NCBI GenBank assembly: GCA_020216965.1
Contig: JAIWOJ010000127.1
Span: 1 to 6,664 of the forward strand
DNA from: Prosthecobacter sp.
GTDB lineage: Bacteria > Verrucomicrobiota > Verrucomicrobiia > Verrucomicrobiales > Verrucomicrobiaceae
Direction: 5' to 3'
DNA length: 6,664 nt
Shown: positions 6,179 to 6,664 of the stretch, piece by piece
Position numbering within the stretch: position 1 is the stretch's first letter
How the letters are laid out: the number at the start of each line of letters is the position of its first letter
Position numbers and translations under genes: made by a program
The notes under the pieces: model-generated
Database searches by the model: none
What the model was told of the DNA's origin: nothing
What the model saw: the letters and a program-made list of their open reading frames with translations, nothing else

Positions 6179-6664
6179 ATGTCCCCGACCTCACGCCGCA
6201 CCTTTCTCACCTCCGCCTCCCTGTCCCTAGCCGCCTTACCGCTCGTCGCGGCAGAGGGGAAAAAATACCGCACCGCCCTTATCGGCAGCGGCTGGTGGGG
6301 CATGAACATCCTGCGGGAGGCCATCGCCCACGGTCGCTGTGAAGTCGTGGCGCTGTGTGATGTGGACGCCACGGTGCTAGAAAATGGCATCGCCGACATC
6401 GAAGCCGAAACCGGCACCGCCCCCAAGGGCTACAAGGACTACCGCGACCTGCTGGCCGAGGCCAGGCCCGAGATCGTCATCATCGGTACACCCGACCACT
6501 GGCACGCCCTGCAGAGCATCGCCGCCTGCCAGGCCGGAGCGCATGTGTATGTGGAAAAGCCCACCGGCCACACCATCGCCGAAAGCCGTGCCATGGTAGA
6601 GGCCGCGAAAAAAGCCGGTGTGACCGTGCAGGTGGGCCTGCATCGGCGCATCGGCCCGCATCAT
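6179..6664 (+). CDS. Gfo/Idh/MocA family oxidoreductase with Tat signal peptide (3' end outside window)
   Basis: The first 162 residues of an NAD(P)-dependent dehydrogenase of the Gfo/Idh/MocA family are present; the frame is open to the right edge, and family members are usually 350-450 residues. The N-terminus has a twin-arginine signal: SRRTFL (5-10), a hydrophobic stretch (11-22) and a probable cleavage site after VAA (23-25). Export of a folded protein with bound cofactor is therefore likely. The Rossmann fold follows: GSGWWG (36-41) is the dinucleotide-binding GxGxxG loop, D61 in ALCDVD ends the second strand, TPDHWHA (104-110) is the typical loop, and EKP (126-128) carries the family's conserved Lys. 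The catalytic C-terminal half lies outside the window. ATG 6179 is chosen because it places the Tat motif correctly at the N-terminus; no Shine-Dalgarno precedes it. Exported members of this family are abundant in Verrucomicrobia and Planctomycetes. Divergence from an MFS carrier suggests a role in sugar or polyol oxidation; the substrate is unknown. Confidence 0.9.
   Translation, partial: MSPTSRRTFLTSASLSLAALPLVAAEGKKYRTALIGSGWWGMNILREAIAHGRCEVVALCDVDATVLENGIADIEAETGTAPKGYKDYRDLLAEARPEIVIIGTPDHWHALQSIAACQAGAHVYVEKPTGHTIAESRAMVEAAKKAGVTVQVGLHRRIGPHH

Overview
The window is GC-rich, gene-dense bacterial DNA with four complete or partial gene units on the + strand and one on the - strand. The gene set suggests a Verrucomicrobia/Planctomycetes-type bacterium, perhaps Prosthecobacter-like: a Tat-exported Gfo/Idh/MocA oxidoreductase next to an MFS carrier, a TMTC-like membrane glycosyltransferase with TPR repeats, a membrane-fused spermidine-synthase-like protein, and weak or absent Shine-Dalgarno sequences. 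This placement is inference from gene content, not from a marker gene.

Layout. Positions 2-229 (+) hold the last 75 codons of a dihydroorotase (pyrC), cut by the window edge. A 102-bp gap (230-331) carries a perfect 8-bp inverted repeat just before the next start codon and a 10-codon upstream ORF that runs into its first arm. Positions 332-2137 (+) encode a polytopic GT-C/TMTC-like protein with C-terminal TPRs. It overlaps by 4 bp (ATGA) with 2134-4509 (+), a 791-residue protein with about 13 membrane helices followed by a spermidine-synthase-like Rossmann domain. Only 10 bp separate that gene from the convergent MFS transporter gene (4520-6049, -). A small UUCG hairpin that could terminate the transporter transcript lies inside the 3' end of the convergent gene. 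A 129-bp divergent spacer (6050-6178) separates the transporter from a Tat-signal oxidoreductase (6179 onward, +), which is cut by the right edge.

How the genes may work together. The TMTC-like and spermidine-synthase-like genes appear translationally coupled and are both integral membrane proteins, so they may act on one envelope or secreted-protein modification pathway. The spermidine-synthase-like domain keeps the Asp aligned with the catalytic one but has Arg where the amine-binding Asp of true spermidine synthases sits, so classical spermidine synthesis is doubtful. The divergent transporter/oxidoreductase pair fits uptake and oxidation of a sugar or polyol. No RNA genes, CRISPR arrays, insertion sequences or phage genes were seen, and no gene-free stretch exceeds 300 bp.
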